The notes beneath the pieces are model-generated. The model saw only the letters and a program-made list of their open reading frames with translations, searched no databases and was not told the DNA's origin. A stretch of DNA of 64,000 nucleotides. Source: Saccharospirillum sp043196875. GTDB taxonomy: Bacteria > Pseudomonadota > Gammaproteobacteria > Pseudomonadales > Natronospirillaceae. The number at the start of each line of letters is the position of its first letter. Within the stretch, counting starts at the first letter, position 1. Positions 35,996-45,304 of the stretch are shown piece by piece. Both the position numbers and the translations under genes were made by a program. The DNA is taken from positions 248,001-312,000 of the forward strand of contig NZ_JBEBMX010000004.1 in the NCBI RefSeq assembly GCF_043196875.1, read 5' to 3'.

Positions 35996-37693
35996 TTACA
36001 AGGCGGGCGCTTCGGCACCGGCGGCGGCTACATCGGCTTTGCTAGCACGCTGGTAACGGCCAACGGCGGTGAGCAGCGATTGCAGCGCCGTGGTCGAGGT
36101 GTCTTCCGCCAGAGCAGCGGCGGTCACCGGGGTGTTGTTAACCAGCACCTTCAGGCAGCACAGCGCTTTGGCGTTGGTGCCTTCGCTGAGCGCAAATTCG
36201 TCGTAGGCATCGACTTTCAGCGACAAATCGAACTGTTTCTCCAACGCCGCCGCCAAGGCTTCCAGCGCGCCCTGACCGTAACCCTGCAACAGGGTCGGGC
36301 TGCCGGCGTCGCCGAAATTGACCTGAGCTTCAACGCCGGCATCGGTGCGATGCAGGTCGTAGGTGTGCAAACGCCAACCATCGGGAATGGCCAGGTATTG
36401 CGAATCGAACAGGCTGTGCACGCGCTGCGAATCGACTTCATCGCCGGTCACTTCAGCATCACGCTGCACGACCTTGGCGAAATCGATCTGCAACCAGCGC
36501 GGCAGCGAAATACCGTAATCGCGCTCCAGCACGTAGGCGACGCCGCCTTTGCCGGACTGGCTGTTGATGCGCACCACTTCTTCGTAACGACGACCCAGAT
36601 CGGACGGGTCGATCGGCAAGTAAGCCACCTGCCAGATATCGCCTTCGCTGCGCTTGTTCAGGCACTTGCGAATGGCGTCCTGGTGGCTGCCGGAGAAGGC
36701 GGTGAACACCAACTCACCCGCGTAAGGATGACGCGGATGGGTTTCGATTTCGGTGCAGTATTCAACGGTGCGAATGATGCGCGCCATGTCCGACAAATCC
36801 ACTTTCGGGTCGATGCCCTGGGAGTAGAGGTTCATCGCCATGGTCACCAAATCCATATTGCCGGTGCGCTCGCCGTTGCCGAGTAAGGTACCCTCGATGC
36901 GATCGGCACCGGCCATCAGACCGAGTTCGGCTGCCGCCACGCCACAGCCACGGTCGTTATGCGTGTGCAGGCTGACAATGATGTGTTCGCGCTGTTGGAT
37001 GTGGTCGCAGACCCATTCGATCTGATCGGCGAACACATTGGGTGTTGCCATTTCCACCGTCGCCGGCAGGTTGATGATCATCTTCTGACCATCCTGGGGG
37101 CGCCAAACATCAGTTACCGCGTCGATCACTTCGACGGCGTAATCCAGCTCAGTGCCGGTAAAACTTTCCGGTGAGTACTGGAAGGTCCAGTCGGTATCCG
37201 GGAATTGCGCAGCCAGGCGCTGTACTTCTTTGGCGCCTTCAACGGCGATGGCTTTGATGCCATCGCGGTCCTGTTCGAACACCTGCTCGCGCTGCACCGT
37301 CGAGGTGGAGTTGTAGACGTGCACGATGGCGCGCGGTGCGCCTTTAAGCGCTTCATAGGTGCGCGCAATCAATTCCGGCCGCGCCTGGGTCAACACCTGA
37401 ATGTTGACGTCATCGGGAATGCGGTCTTCTTCAATCAATTTACGGCAGAAGTCGAAATCCGGCTGGCTTGCGGCCGGGAAGCCGATCTCGATCTGCTTGA
37501 AGCCCAGATCGACCAGCAGATCAAACAGCTGCTGTTTCTGGGTCAGGTTCATCGGCTTGACCAGCGCCTGGTTACCGTCGCGTAGATCAACCGCACACCA
37601 CTGCGGCGCCTGCTCGATAACCTGGTCAGGCCAGCGGCGATCAGTCTTGCGGATAGGGGCGAAGGGACGGTACTTGCGGTGGTCGAAGCTCAT
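35996..37693 (-). CDS. leuA: 2-isopropylmalate synthase (LeuA type 2)
   Basis: The 565-residue enzyme condenses acetyl-CoA with 2-oxoisovalerate in leucine synthesis. The N-terminal TIM barrel has AVDLRDGNQALVKPMN (metal and catalytic Arg), LHTHNDRGCGVAAAE and GNGERTGNMDLV; the last 120 residues are the LeuA allosteric domain that binds leucine. The order of motifs fits the long LeuA2 group common in Pseudomonas relatives. The 335 bp before it, up to the Lrp-family gene, hold a TATACT -10 on the minus strand near 37924 and several GC-rich short inverted repeats, but no clear attenuator. Confidence 0.95.
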   Translation of the reverse strand: MSFDHRKYRPFAPIRKTDRRWPDQVIEQAPQWCAVDLRDGNQALVKPMNLTQKQQLFDLLVDLGFKQIEIGFPAASQPDFDFCRKLIEEDRIPDDVNIQVLTQARPELIARTYEALKGAPRAIVHVYNSTSTVQREQVFEQDRDGIKAIAVEGAKEVQRLAAQFPDTDWTFQYSPESFTGTELDYAVEVIDAVTDVWRPQDGQKMIINLPATVEMATPNVFADQIEWVCDHIQQREHIIVSLHTHNDRGCGVAAAELGLMAGADRIEGTLLGNGERTGNMDLVTMAMNLYSQGIDPKVDLSDMARIIRTVEYCTEIETHPRHPYAGELVFTAFSGSHQDAIRKCLNKRSEGDIWQVAYLPIDPSDLGRRYEEVVRINSQSGKGGVAYVLERDYGISLPRWLQIDFAKVVQRDAEVTGDEVDSQRVHSLFDSQYLAIPDGWRLHTYDLHRTDAGVEAQVNFGDAGSPTLLQGYGQGALEALAAALEKQFDLSLKVDAYDEFALSEGTNAKALCCLKVLVNNTPVTAAALAEDTSTTALQSLLTAVGRYQRASKADVAAAGAEAPAL

Positions 37694-37980
37694 GTCGGTG
37701 TCCTGTTTTCTCTGGCCGGCCGGGATCTCCGGTGGGCTCAGTGTGCAAGATTAGCTAAGGGGTCAATGCAGCTCAACATGATGGACCGGCTCGCGACGAT
37801 CGGTCGGAACCGGCCAGCTCGGCAGCGGTCCGGGTCGGTCCGACTGCATGGTCTGGCCTTGTGGGCTGGACCGGGTCTCGGCCAGCGTGGGTAGACGGCA
37901 GACCGGTTGAGCAACGTGACACAGTATAGGCCGGCGCCTTCGCAAGGTGTTTGCGAATTTGCTGTTTATTCGCTCAATAT

Positions 37981-37995
37981 CGACATAATATGTCG
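37981..37995. promoter_or_regulatory. Palindromic site upstream of the Lrp-family gene
   Basis: CGACAT-AAT-ATGTCG is a perfect 15-bp palindrome, 33 bp before the regulator start. Lrp/AsnC proteins often bind such sites near their own promoter, so autoregulation is likely. It also faces leuA, which could be a target. Confidence 0.45.
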
Positions 37996-38028
37996 CTAAC
38001 TAATAAATATTGGACATTTAATTTCACG

Positions 38029-38514
38029 ATGAATGAAAAACTGGTCAAGATCGACAAGATAGACCGCCGCATTCTGGAATGCCTGCAGGCCGATGGTGGG
38101 CTGACCAACCAGGAACTGGCCGAGCGTGTCGGGCTGTCGCCCTCGCCCTGTTTGCGCCGGGTTCGGGCACTGGAAGAGGCAGGCATCATTTTAAAAAGAG
38201 TCACCTTGCTGGAACGCAAGGCGCTGGGACTATCGCTGACGGCCATCATCCTGATCAGCATGGACCGCCACATTCCCGAGCGTTTCGCCGAGTTCCAAAG
38301 CCAGATCGAAGCCTGCCCGGAAATTCAGGAGTGTTATCTGATTACCGGTCACGACGCCGACTACATGCTTAAGGCGGTGGTGCCGGATATGGATACCTTT
38401 CAGGAACTGCTGCTTAACCGCATCACCCGGATTCCGGGCGTGACCGGCGTGCATTCCAGCTTTGTACTGCGTCGGGTGGTCGATAAAACCGACCTGCCGC
38501 TGGGTTATGTTTAG
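38029..38514 (+). CDS. Lrp/AsnC family transcriptional regulator
   Basis: The 161-residue protein has an N-terminal helix-turn-helix (LTNQELAERVGLSPSPCLRR near residues 26-45) and the RAM ligand-binding domain (EIQECYLITGHDADYMLKAV). It is close to Lrp in pattern but which amino acid it senses is unknown. ATG 38029 is preferred; the frame is open for 26 codons upstream through AT-rich promoter DNA. It is divergent from leuA, a gene that Lrp controls in other bacteria. Confidence 0.88.
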   Translation: MNEKLVKIDKIDRRILECLQADGGLTNQELAERVGLSPSPCLRRVRALEEAGIILKRVTLLERKALGLSLTAIILISMDRHIPERFAEFQSQIEACPEIQECYLITGHDADYMLKAVVPDMDTFQELLLNRITRIPGVTGVHSSFVLRRVVDKTDLPLGYV

Positions 38515-38582
38515 ATGGACAGCGTCTAGGCGGGTTGTTTTAGATGAGAATGCTTAGGCGGGAAATAAAACGCTAGAAACGC

Positions 38583-38607
38583 AAACGGGGCCAGACAGGC
38601 CCCGTTT
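38583..38607. terminator. Bidirectional terminator between the Lrp-family gene and hupB
   Basis: AAACGGGGCC-AGACA-GGCCCCGTTT is a perfect 10-bp stem between convergent genes. The T run is short on both sides. Confidence 0.75.
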
Positions 38608-38646
38608 CCTAACAATGCCGCTGGGCGGCACCGCTAACCATCAAAC

Positions 38647-38919
38647 TCAGTTGACAGCGTCTTTCAGAGCCTTGCCAGGCTTAAAGGCAACAGTGTTGCT
38701 GGCTGGGATCTGAATGGTTTGACCTGTTTGAGGGTTCTTACCGGTACGAGCGGCGCGGGCACGAGCTTCAAAAGTGCCGAAACCGACCAGAGTCACAGAT
38801 TCTTTTTTGGCAACGGTGTTGGTGATCTGATCCAACATGGCATTCAAAACATCGTTGGCCTTCTCTTTAGAGATGTCTGCTTTCTCTGCAATTGCAGCGG
38901 CCAGTTCAGGTTTACGCAT
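38647..38919 (-). CDS. hupB: DNA-binding protein HU
   Basis: The 90-residue protein is a standard bacterial HU: MRKPELAAAIAEKADISKEK, VGFGTFEARARAARTGKNPQ and the beta-arm with IPASNTVAFKPGKALKDAVN. It bends and compacts DNA as a dimer. It is probably transcribed alone; the nearest upstream gene on the same strand is rubB, 61 bp away. Confidence 0.96.
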   Translation of the reverse strand: MRKPELAAAIAEKADISKEKANDVLNAMLDQITNTVAKKESVTLVGFGTFEARARAARTGKNPQTGQTIQIPASNTVAFKPGKALKDAVN

Positions 38920-38980
38920 AAGTATTTCCTTCTGTTTTTATCGTGGTACACGATGCATCTTTCAGCATACGTTACGGTTT

Positions 38981-40144
38981 TTAGGTTGCCAACAGCGGCG
39001 GGACTGTCTTCAACCAGGTGTTACGTTCTTTGATACGTTCGCCGCACAGGGCAAAGCCCAGTACATCATCCCCGCGGCGATACACGGCCGCTAGATTAGC
39101 GCCACTGCCCTCGATTTGCCATGCCCCATCGCCTCTTGGTGGGTAGGCGATCACAGGACAGGCCGGAGTTTTTACCGTAATCGGCATCGCCGGCCAGCTC
39201 ACTGGCGTCGGTTCACCGGCCAGCGTTTTCGCCAAAGCCCGCGCTGCAGTGGTCAACGGCAGGATATACATGAGGTTCAGGCCATCGATTTCGGCGCAGT
39301 CTCCTAAGGCGTAGATATCGGCCTGACTGCTTTGTAAAAGTCGGTCAACGACCACGCCCTTATGCACGGCCAGGCCAGCTTCGCGCGCCAGGCGGATACG
39401 GGGCGCGAGGCCCACCGCCGACAACACCACCTCGGTGCGCAGCTGCTGGCCGTTGGTCAGGCTGACACTCAGCGCACCGTCTGCAGCGCTATCCACCCGG
39501 CTGGCCAGTGGTCCCAGATGGAATCGCACACCGAGCTGCTCCAGTTCGGTTTGCAGAGCGCGACCGATTTCCGGCGGTACCAGACCGGTCAGCAGGCTTT
39601 CGCTGGGTGCGGCGACGTCTACCTGATAACCGGCACTGGCCAGGTCGTTGGCGAATTCACAGCCAATCAAGCCAGCGCCCATAATGGTGACCTTGGAATG
39701 GCCGTCCAATGCCTGCTGGAAGGCGGCGAAGTCATGACGATCATTCACCCGGCAGATTCGCTCCAGCGCATTGCCTTCCAGTGGTGGCTGCAAAGGTTCA
39801 GCACCCACGGCCAATACCAGTCGACCCCAGGTCTGCGGCTGACCCTGGCTGAGCTGCAGCGTGCGAGTCACGGTATCGATAGCCGTCACTTCGGTGTGCG
39901 TCAGAATCTGTGCCTGGAATTGTTCGGCAGCGACCTCAGCGGTCATCTGCACCAGATCATCAGCGGTCTGCTGTTTGCTCAGTGCATTAGAAAGGTTGGG
40001 CTTGTAATAGCCGGCGCCGTCATCGGCGGTGATGATGACCAGAGGGGTGTCGCTGTCATGCTTGCGCCATTCCCGCACCAGCGTATAAGCCGCCAGGCCG
40101 GAGCCCAGCACCACCAGCGGGGCAGACGTTGAAGTCGGTTTCAT
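38981..40144 (-). CDS. rubB: Rubredoxin:NAD+ reductase, FAD-dependent
   Basis: The 387-residue flavoprotein has the FAD motif VVLGSGLAAYTLVREW, an NADH motif TIMGAGLIGCEFANDLA near residue 150 and the second FAD segment IYALGDCAEIDG near residue 275. The pattern and size fit rubredoxin reductases of Pseudomonas type. Its ATG overlaps the stop of the rubredoxin gene by 4 nt, which confirms the assignment. Together they pass electrons from NADH to alkane hydroxylase-like or oxidative-stress enzymes. Confidence 0.93.
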   Translation of the reverse strand: MKPTSTSAPLVVLGSGLAAYTLVREWRKHDSDTPLVIITADDGAGYYKPNLSNALSKQQTADDLVQMTAEVAAEQFQAQILTHTEVTAIDTVTRTLQLSQGQPQTWGRLVLAVGAEPLQPPLEGNALERICRVNDRHDFAAFQQALDGHSKVTIMGAGLIGCEFANDLASAGYQVDVAAPSESLLTGLVPPEIGRALQTELEQLGVRFHLGPLASRVDSAADGALSVSLTNGQQLRTEVVLSAVGLAPRIRLAREAGLAVHKGVVVDRLLQSSQADIYALGDCAEIDGLNLMYILPLTTAARALAKTLAGEPTPVSWPAMPITVKTPACPVIAYPPRGDGAWQIEGSGANLAAVYRRGDDVLGFALCGERIKERNTWLKTVPPLLAT

Positions 40145-40308
40145 GCCAGTTCAATCATCTCGAAATCGGCCTTACTGGCACCACAGTCGGGGCAGTACCA
40201 ATCTTCAGGAACTTCTTCCCAGGGTGTTCCGGGTGCAATGCCTTCATCGGGCAGGCCTTCGGCTTCATCATAGATAAAACCGCAGACGATACATTGCCAT
40301 TTCTTCAT
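40141..40308 (-). CDS. rubA: Rubredoxin
   Basis: The frame encodes 55 residues, with iron ligands C6, C9, C39 and C42 (CIVCGFIYDEAEG and WYCPDCGASKADFEM). This is the classic one-iron rubredoxin. GAGG lies just upstream of the ATG. It overlaps rubB by ATGA, so the pair is translationally coupled. The gene is short and easily missed. Confidence 0.96.
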   Translation of the reverse strand: MKKWQCIVCGFIYDEAEGLPDEGIAPGTPWEEVPEDWYCPDCGASKADFEMIELA

Positions 40309-40500
40309 TTTCGCCTCTGTTGCAGCGAGCGCAGTCGGGGGATGGGTTGGTGCGTTGGACGCAGAAACTACTGACAGCAGCCGCTAAAAGCAAGGCAGTT
40401 GTTATCACTGGCAAATGCCCAAACCCGTGGATACACTGGCCGCCGTCGACTGGCCCGGGTAGGACACGGGCTGCTAGCAACCGGTCTGAACGGAACCATT

Positions 40501-41364
40501 ATGACCCTCTCAGCTTGGCCCCATTACCTGAAACTGACCCGACTCGATCGCCCCATCGGCATCTATCTGCTGTTATGGCCGACGCTCACCGCCTTGTGGC
40601 TGGCGGCCGGCGGTTTACCCCCTATTCATCTGGTGCTGATCTTTATTCTGGGCACCGTGGCCATGCGCAGCGCCGGCTGTGTCATTAACGATTACGCCGA
40701 TCGTCATTTCGATGGCCACGTTAAACGCACCGCCACCCGGCCGCTGGCTCAGGGTCTGGTCAGCGAGCGCGCGGCCTTAACCTTGTTCGCGGTATTAACG
40801 CTGATCGCCTTTGCGCTGGTGCTGCTGACCAACCGCACCACGGTGTTGATGTCCTTCGTCGGGCTGTTTCTGGCGGCGCTTTATCCGTTTATGAAGCGCC
40901 ATACCTACCTGCCGCAACTGTTTCTGGGCGCGGCCTTTTCCTGGGCCATTCCGATGGCCTACACCGCCGTGGACGCGCCTTTTACCGCCGCTACCTGGCT
41001 GCTCTATATCGCTAATATTCTGTGGACGGTGCACTACGACACCCTCTACGCCATGGTCGATCGCGATGACGATCTGAAAATCGGCGTTAAATCGACCGCC
41101 ATTCTGTTCGGCGATGCCGACCGCTTAATGGTCGGTCTGTTGCAGATCATGACCTGGGTCGCCTGGTTGTTGTTGGGACTGCACGCCGACCTGGGGCTGT
41201 TCTGGGGCCTGGGTCTGGCCGTAGCCGCCGGTTGTTTTGTGTTCCAGCAGTGGTTGATTCGCCATCGCGAACGCGACCCGAGCTTCCGCGCCTTTCTCAA
41301 TAATCACTGGGCCGGGATGGCGCTGTTCGTCGGGGCGGTGATCGATTTGGGTACGCCGCTGTAG
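40501..41364 (+). CDS. ubiA: 4-hydroxybenzoate polyprenyltransferase
   Basis: The 287-residue inner-membrane enzyme attaches the polyprenyl tail to 4-hydroxybenzoate in ubiquinone synthesis. Both Asp-rich motifs are present: CVINDYADRHFDGHVKRT near residue 60 and YAMVDRDDDLKIGVKST near residue 180. Eight or more hydrophobic helices follow the usual pattern. The start at 40501 fits the family. The chorismate lyase gene ubiC, often the partner, is absent; the 192 bp toward rubA hold no gene. Confidence 0.95.
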   Translation: MTLSAWPHYLKLTRLDRPIGIYLLLWPTLTALWLAAGGLPPIHLVLIFILGTVAMRSAGCVINDYADRHFDGHVKRTATRPLAQGLVSERAALTLFAVLTLIAFALVLLTNRTTVLMSFVGLFLAALYPFMKRHTYLPQLFLGAAFSWAIPMAYTAVDAPFTAATWLLYIANILWTVHYDTLYAMVDRDDDLKIGVKSTAILFGDADRLMVGLLQIMTWVAWLLLGLHADLGLFWGLGLAVAAGCFVFQQWLIRHRERDPSFRAFLNNHWAGMALFVGAVIDLGTPL

Positions 41365-41410
41365 CAGCCGCTCTCTGACGCATTGCAGATTTTTGACAAT
41401 CTGATGAAAG

Positions 41411-41428
41411 CTGTAACACTGCTGTCAT
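41411..41428 (+). promoter_or_regulatory. Pho box in the phoB promoter
   Basis: CTGTAAC-ACTG-CTGTCAT contains two 7-bp PhoB half-sites at the standard 11-bp period. A candidate -10 (TAATAG, 41441-41446) lies 12 bp downstream. This is the expected autoregulation site. Confidence 0.8.
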
Positions 41429-41473
41429 CAAAGCCGCGTCTAATAGTCACGAACGTGATAGCCGGGGTTACTC

Positions 41474-42181
41474 ATGAACGCTCGCAGCATTCTTATTGTT
41501 GACGACGAATCCGCCATTCGTGAAGTCATTGCCGCCGCTTTGGAAATGGCGGGTTACCGCACGCTGGAAGCGGCCGATGCCACCGAAGCCCATGCGCTGG
41601 TGGTCGACCAGAAACCGGATCTGATCCTGCTCGACTGGATGATGCCGCAAGTCAGCGGCATTGAGCTGGCACGGCGTCTGAAGCGTGATCCGCTGACCGC
41701 AGAAATCCCCATCATCATGCTCACCGCCAAAGGCGAGGAAGATCACAAGATCACCGGTCTGGAAGCGGGTGCCGATGACTACATCACCAAGCCGTTTTCA
41801 CCGCGTGAACTGGTCGCTCGTCTGAAAGCCGTGTTGCGTCGCGCTACACCGGCCGGGGTTGATGAACCCATCGAAATTCAGGGTCTGACACTCGATCCAG
41901 CCAGCCACCGCGTTTACGACGCCAGCGGCGAGTTGAGCATGGGCCCGACCGAATTCCGCCTGCTGCAATTCTTTATGAGCCACCCAGAGCGTGCCTACAC
42001 CCGATCGCAACTGCTCGATCAGGTCTGGGGTGGGAATGTCTATGTCGACGAACGCACCGTGGACGTTCATATTCGCCGCCTGCGTAAAGCCCTGGGCTCG
42101 CCGCACGAGGCGCTGGTGCAGACGGTGCGCGGCACGGGATATCGCTTCTCCACCAAAGTTTCGGCACAATCGGCTTCATGA
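41474..42181 (+). CDS. phoB: Phosphate regulon response regulator PhoB
   Basis: The 235-residue OmpR-family regulator has a receiver domain with the phosphoacceptor Asp in LILLDWMMPQVSG near residue 54 and a winged-helix DNA-binding domain (PTEFRLLQFFMSHPERAYTR; TVDVHIRRLRKALG). LTAKGEEDHKITGLEAGADD matches PhoB. It overlaps phoR by 4 nt. A Pho box lies upstream. Confidence 0.96.
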   Translation: MNARSILIVDDESAIREVIAAALEMAGYRTLEAADATEAHALVVDQKPDLILLDWMMPQVSGIELARRLKRDPLTAEIPIIMLTAKGEEDHKITGLEAGADDYITKPFSPRELVARLKAVLRRATPAGVDEPIEIQGLTLDPASHRVYDASGELSMGPTEFRLLQFFMSHPERAYTRSQLLDQVWGGNVYVDERTVDVHIRRLRKALGSPHEALVQTVRGTGYRFSTKVSAQSAS

Positions 42182-43497
42182 TCCGAGATATCCGTCGGCC
42201 TTATTACCGCAATCTGCTGCTCTTCTTCGCCGCCGTCGCCACGGTCGGCTTCCTCTTGGGTTATCCGCTTCGGGCGTTGTTGGTGGCGTCCCTTGGCTGC
42301 CTGCTGTGGCAGTTGTTTCAGCAAGGCCGCTTGATCCAATGGCTGCGCAATGGCGCACGCTCCGAACCACCCGACGCCGGTGGCCTCTGGGGCATGGTAT
42401 TCGATCACTTCTACAGCGTGCAGCGCGATCATCGTCAGCAAGTGCGGCACCTGCAAAACGTCATCAGCCGCATTCAGACCTCCACCCAGGCGCTACGCGA
42501 CGGCGTTATCCAGCTGGATCGTCAAGGTGCGCTGGAATGGTGGAACCCGGCGGCCGAAGCGCTGCTCAGCCTGAAGCCTCAGGACCAGGGCCAGTTACTC
42601 ACCAACCTGCTGCGCGATCCGACCTTTGTGCGCTTCTACAACAAGGGTGAAATGAGCGAGACGGTGCAGCTGGAAAACCCGGCCTTTCCGGATCGCTACA
42701 TCGATGTTTCCATGACCATCTACGGCAAGGGCGAACGCCTGCTGTTGATCCGCGACACCACGCGCATCAAGCAACTCGAGCAAATGCGCCAGGACTTCGT
42801 TGCCAACGCCAGCCACGAACTGAAAACTCCGCTGACGGTGCTCAAAGGTTATCTGGAATCCATCCTCACCTTCGGTGGCGATCTGCCACCGGCGCTGAGC
42901 AAGGGTCTGACCAATATGGAAGCCCAGACTCAGCGCATGGATAATCTGGTGAACGATCTGCTGGTACTGACGCGGCTTGACGCCGAAGTACAGCATTCGG
43001 TGCGGCAAAGCGTGAATGTGGGTGAATTGCTGGAGAAAATTGCCGCCGATGCGCGCGAGCTGTCGAACGATCGCGGCCATCGCATCAGCGTGCAGCTGGA
43101 CAGCGACGCCGCCTTACAGGGCGATGCCTCAGAATTGCACTCGGCGATCAGCAATCTGGTTTATAACGCCGTCAATTACAGCCCGGACGGCAGCGATATC
43201 GAACTGAAATGGAAAGCCTCGGCGGCGGGTGGTTTTATCGCCGTTCACGACCAGGGCATCGGCATCGACCCACGCCATATTCCACGCCTGACCGAACGCT
43301 TCTACCGGGTCGATCCGGGCCGTTCCAGCGCCCGTGGCGGCACCGGTCTGGGTCTGGCCATCGTCAAACACATCCTGCAGCACCACCAGGCACGACTGGA
43401 CATTGCCAGCGTGCCGGGGCGCGGTTCGGTGTTTACCTGCTGTTTCCCGGCCGAGCGGGTGTTAGCGGCTGCGGAACGCTCCGACAAGACGGCTTAA
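42178..43497 (+). CDS. phoR: Phosphate regulon sensor histidine kinase PhoR
   Basis: The 439-residue kinase has two N-terminal membrane segments (about 15-50), a short charged linker, a PAS domain (about 95-190), the His box VANASHELKTPLTVLKGYLE near residue 210 and the ATPase motifs NLVYNAVNYSPDG and GGTGLGLAIVKHIL. It lacks a large periplasmic domain, in line with PhoR sensing through the Pst-PhoU complex. Its 3' end overlaps the convergent receiver gene by 36 bp. Confidence 0.96.
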   Translation: MIRDIRRPYYRNLLLFFAAVATVGFLLGYPLRALLVASLGCLLWQLFQQGRLIQWLRNGARSEPPDAGGLWGMVFDHFYSVQRDHRQQVRHLQNVISRIQTSTQALRDGVIQLDRQGALEWWNPAAEALLSLKPQDQGQLLTNLLRDPTFVRFYNKGEMSETVQLENPAFPDRYIDVSMTIYGKGERLLLIRDTTRIKQLEQMRQDFVANASHELKTPLTVLKGYLESILTFGGDLPPALSKGLTNMEAQTQRMDNLVNDLLVLTRLDAEVQHSVRQSVNVGELLEKIAADARELSNDRGHRISVQLDSDAALQGDASELHSAISNLVYNAVNYSPDGSDIELKWKASAAGGFIAVHDQGIGIDPRHIPRLTERFYRVDPGRSSARGGTGLGLAIVKHILQHHQARLDIASVPGRGSVFTCCFPAERVLAAAERSDKTA

Positions 43498-44382
43498 CAC
43501 CGCCATCTTATCTTCGTCCTCATCGACAAACTTGACGCTGACGCGGGCGCGTCGGCAATCCTGACTGGGTTCCTGCAACGCAAGTCCAGTAACAAAACCA
43601 TTAACCCGCGCCACCACACCTTCTTGTTCGGGGGCCTGGATATCGACCACCACCTGCTCGTGCAACACCGGCGGGTAGGTATCCTCAAAGGCGATCTGCA
43701 CCGCCACTTCGTTCAGATTGATGTCCCGCAACAGACCCGCCCAGATCGATTGATTAGAGCGCAACGACACCTGCCAGTTCATCTTCTTGCGGTTCTGAGG
43801 AATCGGCGGGGCATTATTGTTGTTGGCCGAGGCCACCAGCTTGCTGCTGGGCGAGCCGGCAGTCAGCAAACTGGCCGCCGATGCCTGCTCTGCCGGCTTG
43901 CCACCCGTCAACAAGCTGGCTGAATCGTCACTGGATTTAGTCTGATTCATGGCCGAACGGCCTTTGAGAATGGCGCGAATCAGGTCTCGGTGATTGACCG
44001 ACAGGGCTTTGAAAATTTTGCGCAGCAGCTGTTCGTTACTGAACGGTTTGCCGATGTAATCGTTAACGCCCGCTTCCACGGCTTTCACCACGTGGTCTTT
44101 ATCGCCACGACTGGTCACCATGATAAAGGGCGTTTTATCTTCAGCTTCGACCTGCTCGCGATTACGCAGCCATTGCAGCAGTTCCAGGCCGGACAACTCC
44201 GGCATTTCCCAGTCACACAACACCAGATCGTAGCGTTTCTTGACCAAGAGCGCCTGAGCCTTGCTGCCGTTGACGGCCTCATCGATCTGACACTGGGTAA
44301 ATTGACTGCGCAGAGCGCGCTTCACCAGATCCCGAATAAAGCCAGCGTCATCGGCCACCAGAAAATGTAGTGTCTGCAGCAT
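43462..44382 (-). CDS. Response regulator with C-terminal PilZ-like domain
   Basis: The 306-residue protein has an N-terminal receiver domain (residues 5-125) with FLVADDAGFIRDLVKRAL, the Asp in LVLCDWEMPELSG and the Lys in YIGKPFSNEQLL. A low-complexity linker (Ser/Asn/Ala-rich) leads to a C-terminal beta-barrel that resembles PilZ (NRKKMNWQVSLRSNQSIW, DINLNEVAVQIAF). The canonical RxxxR and DxSxxG c-di-GMP motifs are incomplete, so ligand binding is doubtful. The start at 44382 has AAGGAAGGA upstream. Its target process, perhaps motility, is unknown. Confidence 0.75.
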   Translation of the reverse strand: MLQTLHFLVADDAGFIRDLVKRALRSQFTQCQIDEAVNGSKAQALLVKKRYDLVLCDWEMPELSGLELLQWLRNREQVEAEDKTPFIMVTSRGDKDHVVKAVEAGVNDYIGKPFSNEQLLRKIFKALSVNHRDLIRAILKGRSAMNQTKSSDDSASLLTGGKPAEQASAASLLTAGSPSSKLVASANNNNAPPIPQNRKKMNWQVSLRSNQSIWAGLLRDINLNEVAVQIAFEDTYPPVLHEQVVVDIQAPEQEGVVARVNGFVTGLALQEPSQDCRRARVSVKFVDEDEDKMAVLSRLVGAFRSR

Positions 44383-44469
44383 TCCTTCCTTTCCTGAAAG
44401 AGCGGGCCAAGCCGCCAATAAATGTCGATGATAGTGGTTCAGGCTAGTTCAAGGCCAGCCTGTCTACCA

Positions 44470-45300
44470 CTAGTCGGGATCAATTTGCAGTTGCCAGCGG
44501 TGAGCATCCGGCGTGATACAACCCAACTCCACCGAGCGAAACCGCATGTCGCGCTTCAGTGCACGAATGCCTTCAACGACCTCTTCGGGCGTCGCCACCG
44601 ACCAGTAAATGGCCCGCACCAGATCACGGGCTATCGGCAAGGCGGGCTTGTCGCGATACTGCGGCGTGGTCTTAGCGGGCATCAACAACCGCCATTCCTG
44701 GTTATCGGCCTGGGAGACATGATCTTCAAGTAAACCCGGAAATGGATTATCCGCACTGACTTTAAAACGATGCGCCTGGCCATAGCGCACCGGCGCCAGC
44801 AACGACGGCCGCTCCTTAGTGCTGGCCAGCGACTTGTGCGCACTGTTCAACGCCACCGCCAAACCACTGAACCCCTCCGCCAAATCGCGCCAGCCGGCGT
44901 AGCACACCGGCGATGCGAATAACCGCAGCAACCGACCCTGGCCTTGCCAGCCGTTGTCATAATGCGGCTGCTCGCCATCCTGATGACGGCGCGCAGCGGC
45001 ACGAATATCGGCCTCGATGGCACCGCCCTGAGCGCGAAAATGCTCGAAGCTGAGCAGGCCACGCACCGCCTCCGGCAGCGCTTCATACTGACGCTGCCAC
45101 TCCGCCTCCATGGCCTCTTCGGAAACCGGACGCTGCTGCTGGCGCTGCTGCAGCCAGCGATCAAACTGCGCAAAGGGATAGGCCAGCGGTGCGCCCGGTT
45201 GCATCGGCAAATAGCCGGCCTTAAGCCAACTCAGCCAAGCGTTGGGGCCAAACGCATGTAAGCGCCCTCCGGGGCGGTCTGCTTGCTGGTTTTCCGACAT
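44470..45300 (-). CDS. Uncharacterised protein, possibly DUF2971-related
   Basis: The 276-residue, probably cytoplasmic protein has no signal peptide or membrane segment. A middle part, RLLRLFASPVCYAGWRDLAEGFSGLAVALN followed by VRYGQAHRFKVS (quoted in part), is faintly like DUF2971 proteins, but this is only a suggestion. ATG 45300 is chosen over an earlier in-frame start; a GacA-type palindrome lies directly upstream. It has no evident partner gene. Confidence 0.55.
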   Translation of the reverse strand: MSENQQADRPGGRLHAFGPNAWLSWLKAGYLPMQPGAPLAYPFAQFDRWLQQRQQQRPVSEEAMEAEWQRQYEALPEAVRGLLSFEHFRAQGGAIEADIRAAARRHQDGEQPHYDNGWQGQGRLLRLFASPVCYAGWRDLAEGFSGLAVALNSAHKSLASTKERPSLLAPVRYGQAHRFKVSADNPFPGLLEDHVSQADNQEWRLLMPAKTTPQYRDKPALPIARDLVRAIYWSVATPEEVVEGIRALKRDMRFRSVELGCITPDAHRWQLQIDPD

Positions 45301-45304
45301 GGGA

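Noticed and set aside
35588..36886. 432-codon plus-strand frame
   Set aside because: It lies antisense to leuA and the YqiA-like gene; its composition is that of a shadow frame in GC-rich DNA.
37763..37945. Minus-strand frame before leuA as a leucine attenuator leader peptide
   Set aside because: The possible peptide from the ATG near 37848 has few leucines and no run of Leu codons, and no clear antiterminator/terminator pair was found.
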